NCBI RefSeq assembly: GCF_964204645.1
Contig: NC_134034.1
Coordinates: 990,001 to 1,054,000 of the forward strand
DNA: 64,000 bases
Direction of reading: 5' to 3'
Source: Tubulanus polymorphus
Lineage: Eukaryota > Nemertea > Palaeonemertea > Tubulaniformes > Tubulanidae
Below are positions 63,936 through 64,000 of the stretch, piece after piece. Positions within the stretch are counted from its first letter, which is position 1, and each line of letters begins with the position of its first letter. The notes beneath the pieces are model-generated. The model saw only the letters and a program-made list of their open reading frames with translations. It did not search any database and was not told the DNA's origin. Made by a program: the position numbers and the translations under genes.

Positions 63936-64000
63936 CGGCCATGCTTGAGAGGATGACTAGAAAATTTAAATATCGATGAGATAAGGCAACACTTATTACA

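Larger units (their letters stand above)
62257..64000. other. Right edge of window
   Basis: A tRNA-box-like fragment (62525-62600, minus), a TTAA-flanked element and the GATGTCAT repeat account for most of it. No further exon for the frame at 62103 was found. Confidence 0.5.

Overview
This is a stretch of animal nuclear DNA. Its genes are split by GT-AG introns, have Kozak-type starts (for example CAAGATGG) and AATAAA poly(A) signals, and encode metazoan families: a membrane adenylyl cyclase, the complex I subunit NDUFA10, a PHD-finger protein, an ankyrin-SOCS box protein and a rhodopsin-like GPCR. Small genes, a high load of short inverted-repeat elements and many intronic minisatellites suggest an invertebrate. 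I lean towards a spiralian (mollusc, annelid, brachiopod or similar), but that is an inference and no single marker proves it.

Layout, left to right. Positions 2332-17730 (minus) hold the first five coding exons of an ADCY5/6-type adenylyl cyclase, which runs off the left edge. Positions 17.8-29.3 kb are gene-poor and crowded with tandem repeats, including four unrelated minisatellites in 22.5-25.0 kb. Positions 29334-33372 (minus) hold a complete seven-exon NDUFA10. Positions 33.4-42.9 kb have no recognised coding exon, but carry a TATA/CCAAT promoter with a probable non-coding first exon (35.5 kb), a 93-bp-arm foldback, a hAT-like element and a run of perfect palindromes. Positions 42982-47035 (plus) encode a 1235-residue PHD-finger protein with two long internal repeat arrays. 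Positions 50088-52457 (plus) encode a 494-residue ankyrin/SOCS-box protein whose first coding exon is only 8 nt. A possible small secreted protein (53293-53475, minus) converges on it. Positions 55180-56334 (minus) hold an intronless coding frame for a 384-residue GPCR. To the right, 57-63 kb holds less certain coding exons, including two with a near-identical start, embedded among short transposons.

The genes do not form an operon or an obvious pathway. The adenylyl cyclase and the GPCR both belong to signalling, but nothing in the sequence links them. All coding exon junctions in the four multi-exon genes were checked by eye for splice dinucleotides and reading phase, and each complete gene closes to a whole number of codons.

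The most unusual material is non-coding. Two 31-bp insertions (58440-58470, 59299-59329) consist only of the terminal repeats of a 231-bp hAT-like element (38235-38465), each flanked by a 7-bp duplication, and one interrupts a dispersed repeat whose uninterrupted paralogue lies 0.4 kb away. A 79-bp dispersed repeat with a GATGTCAT core sits beside exons of three genes. A 340-bp inverted-repeat element has tRNA-like A- and B-box sequences in its ends. A cluster of perfect palindromes fills about 450 bp.
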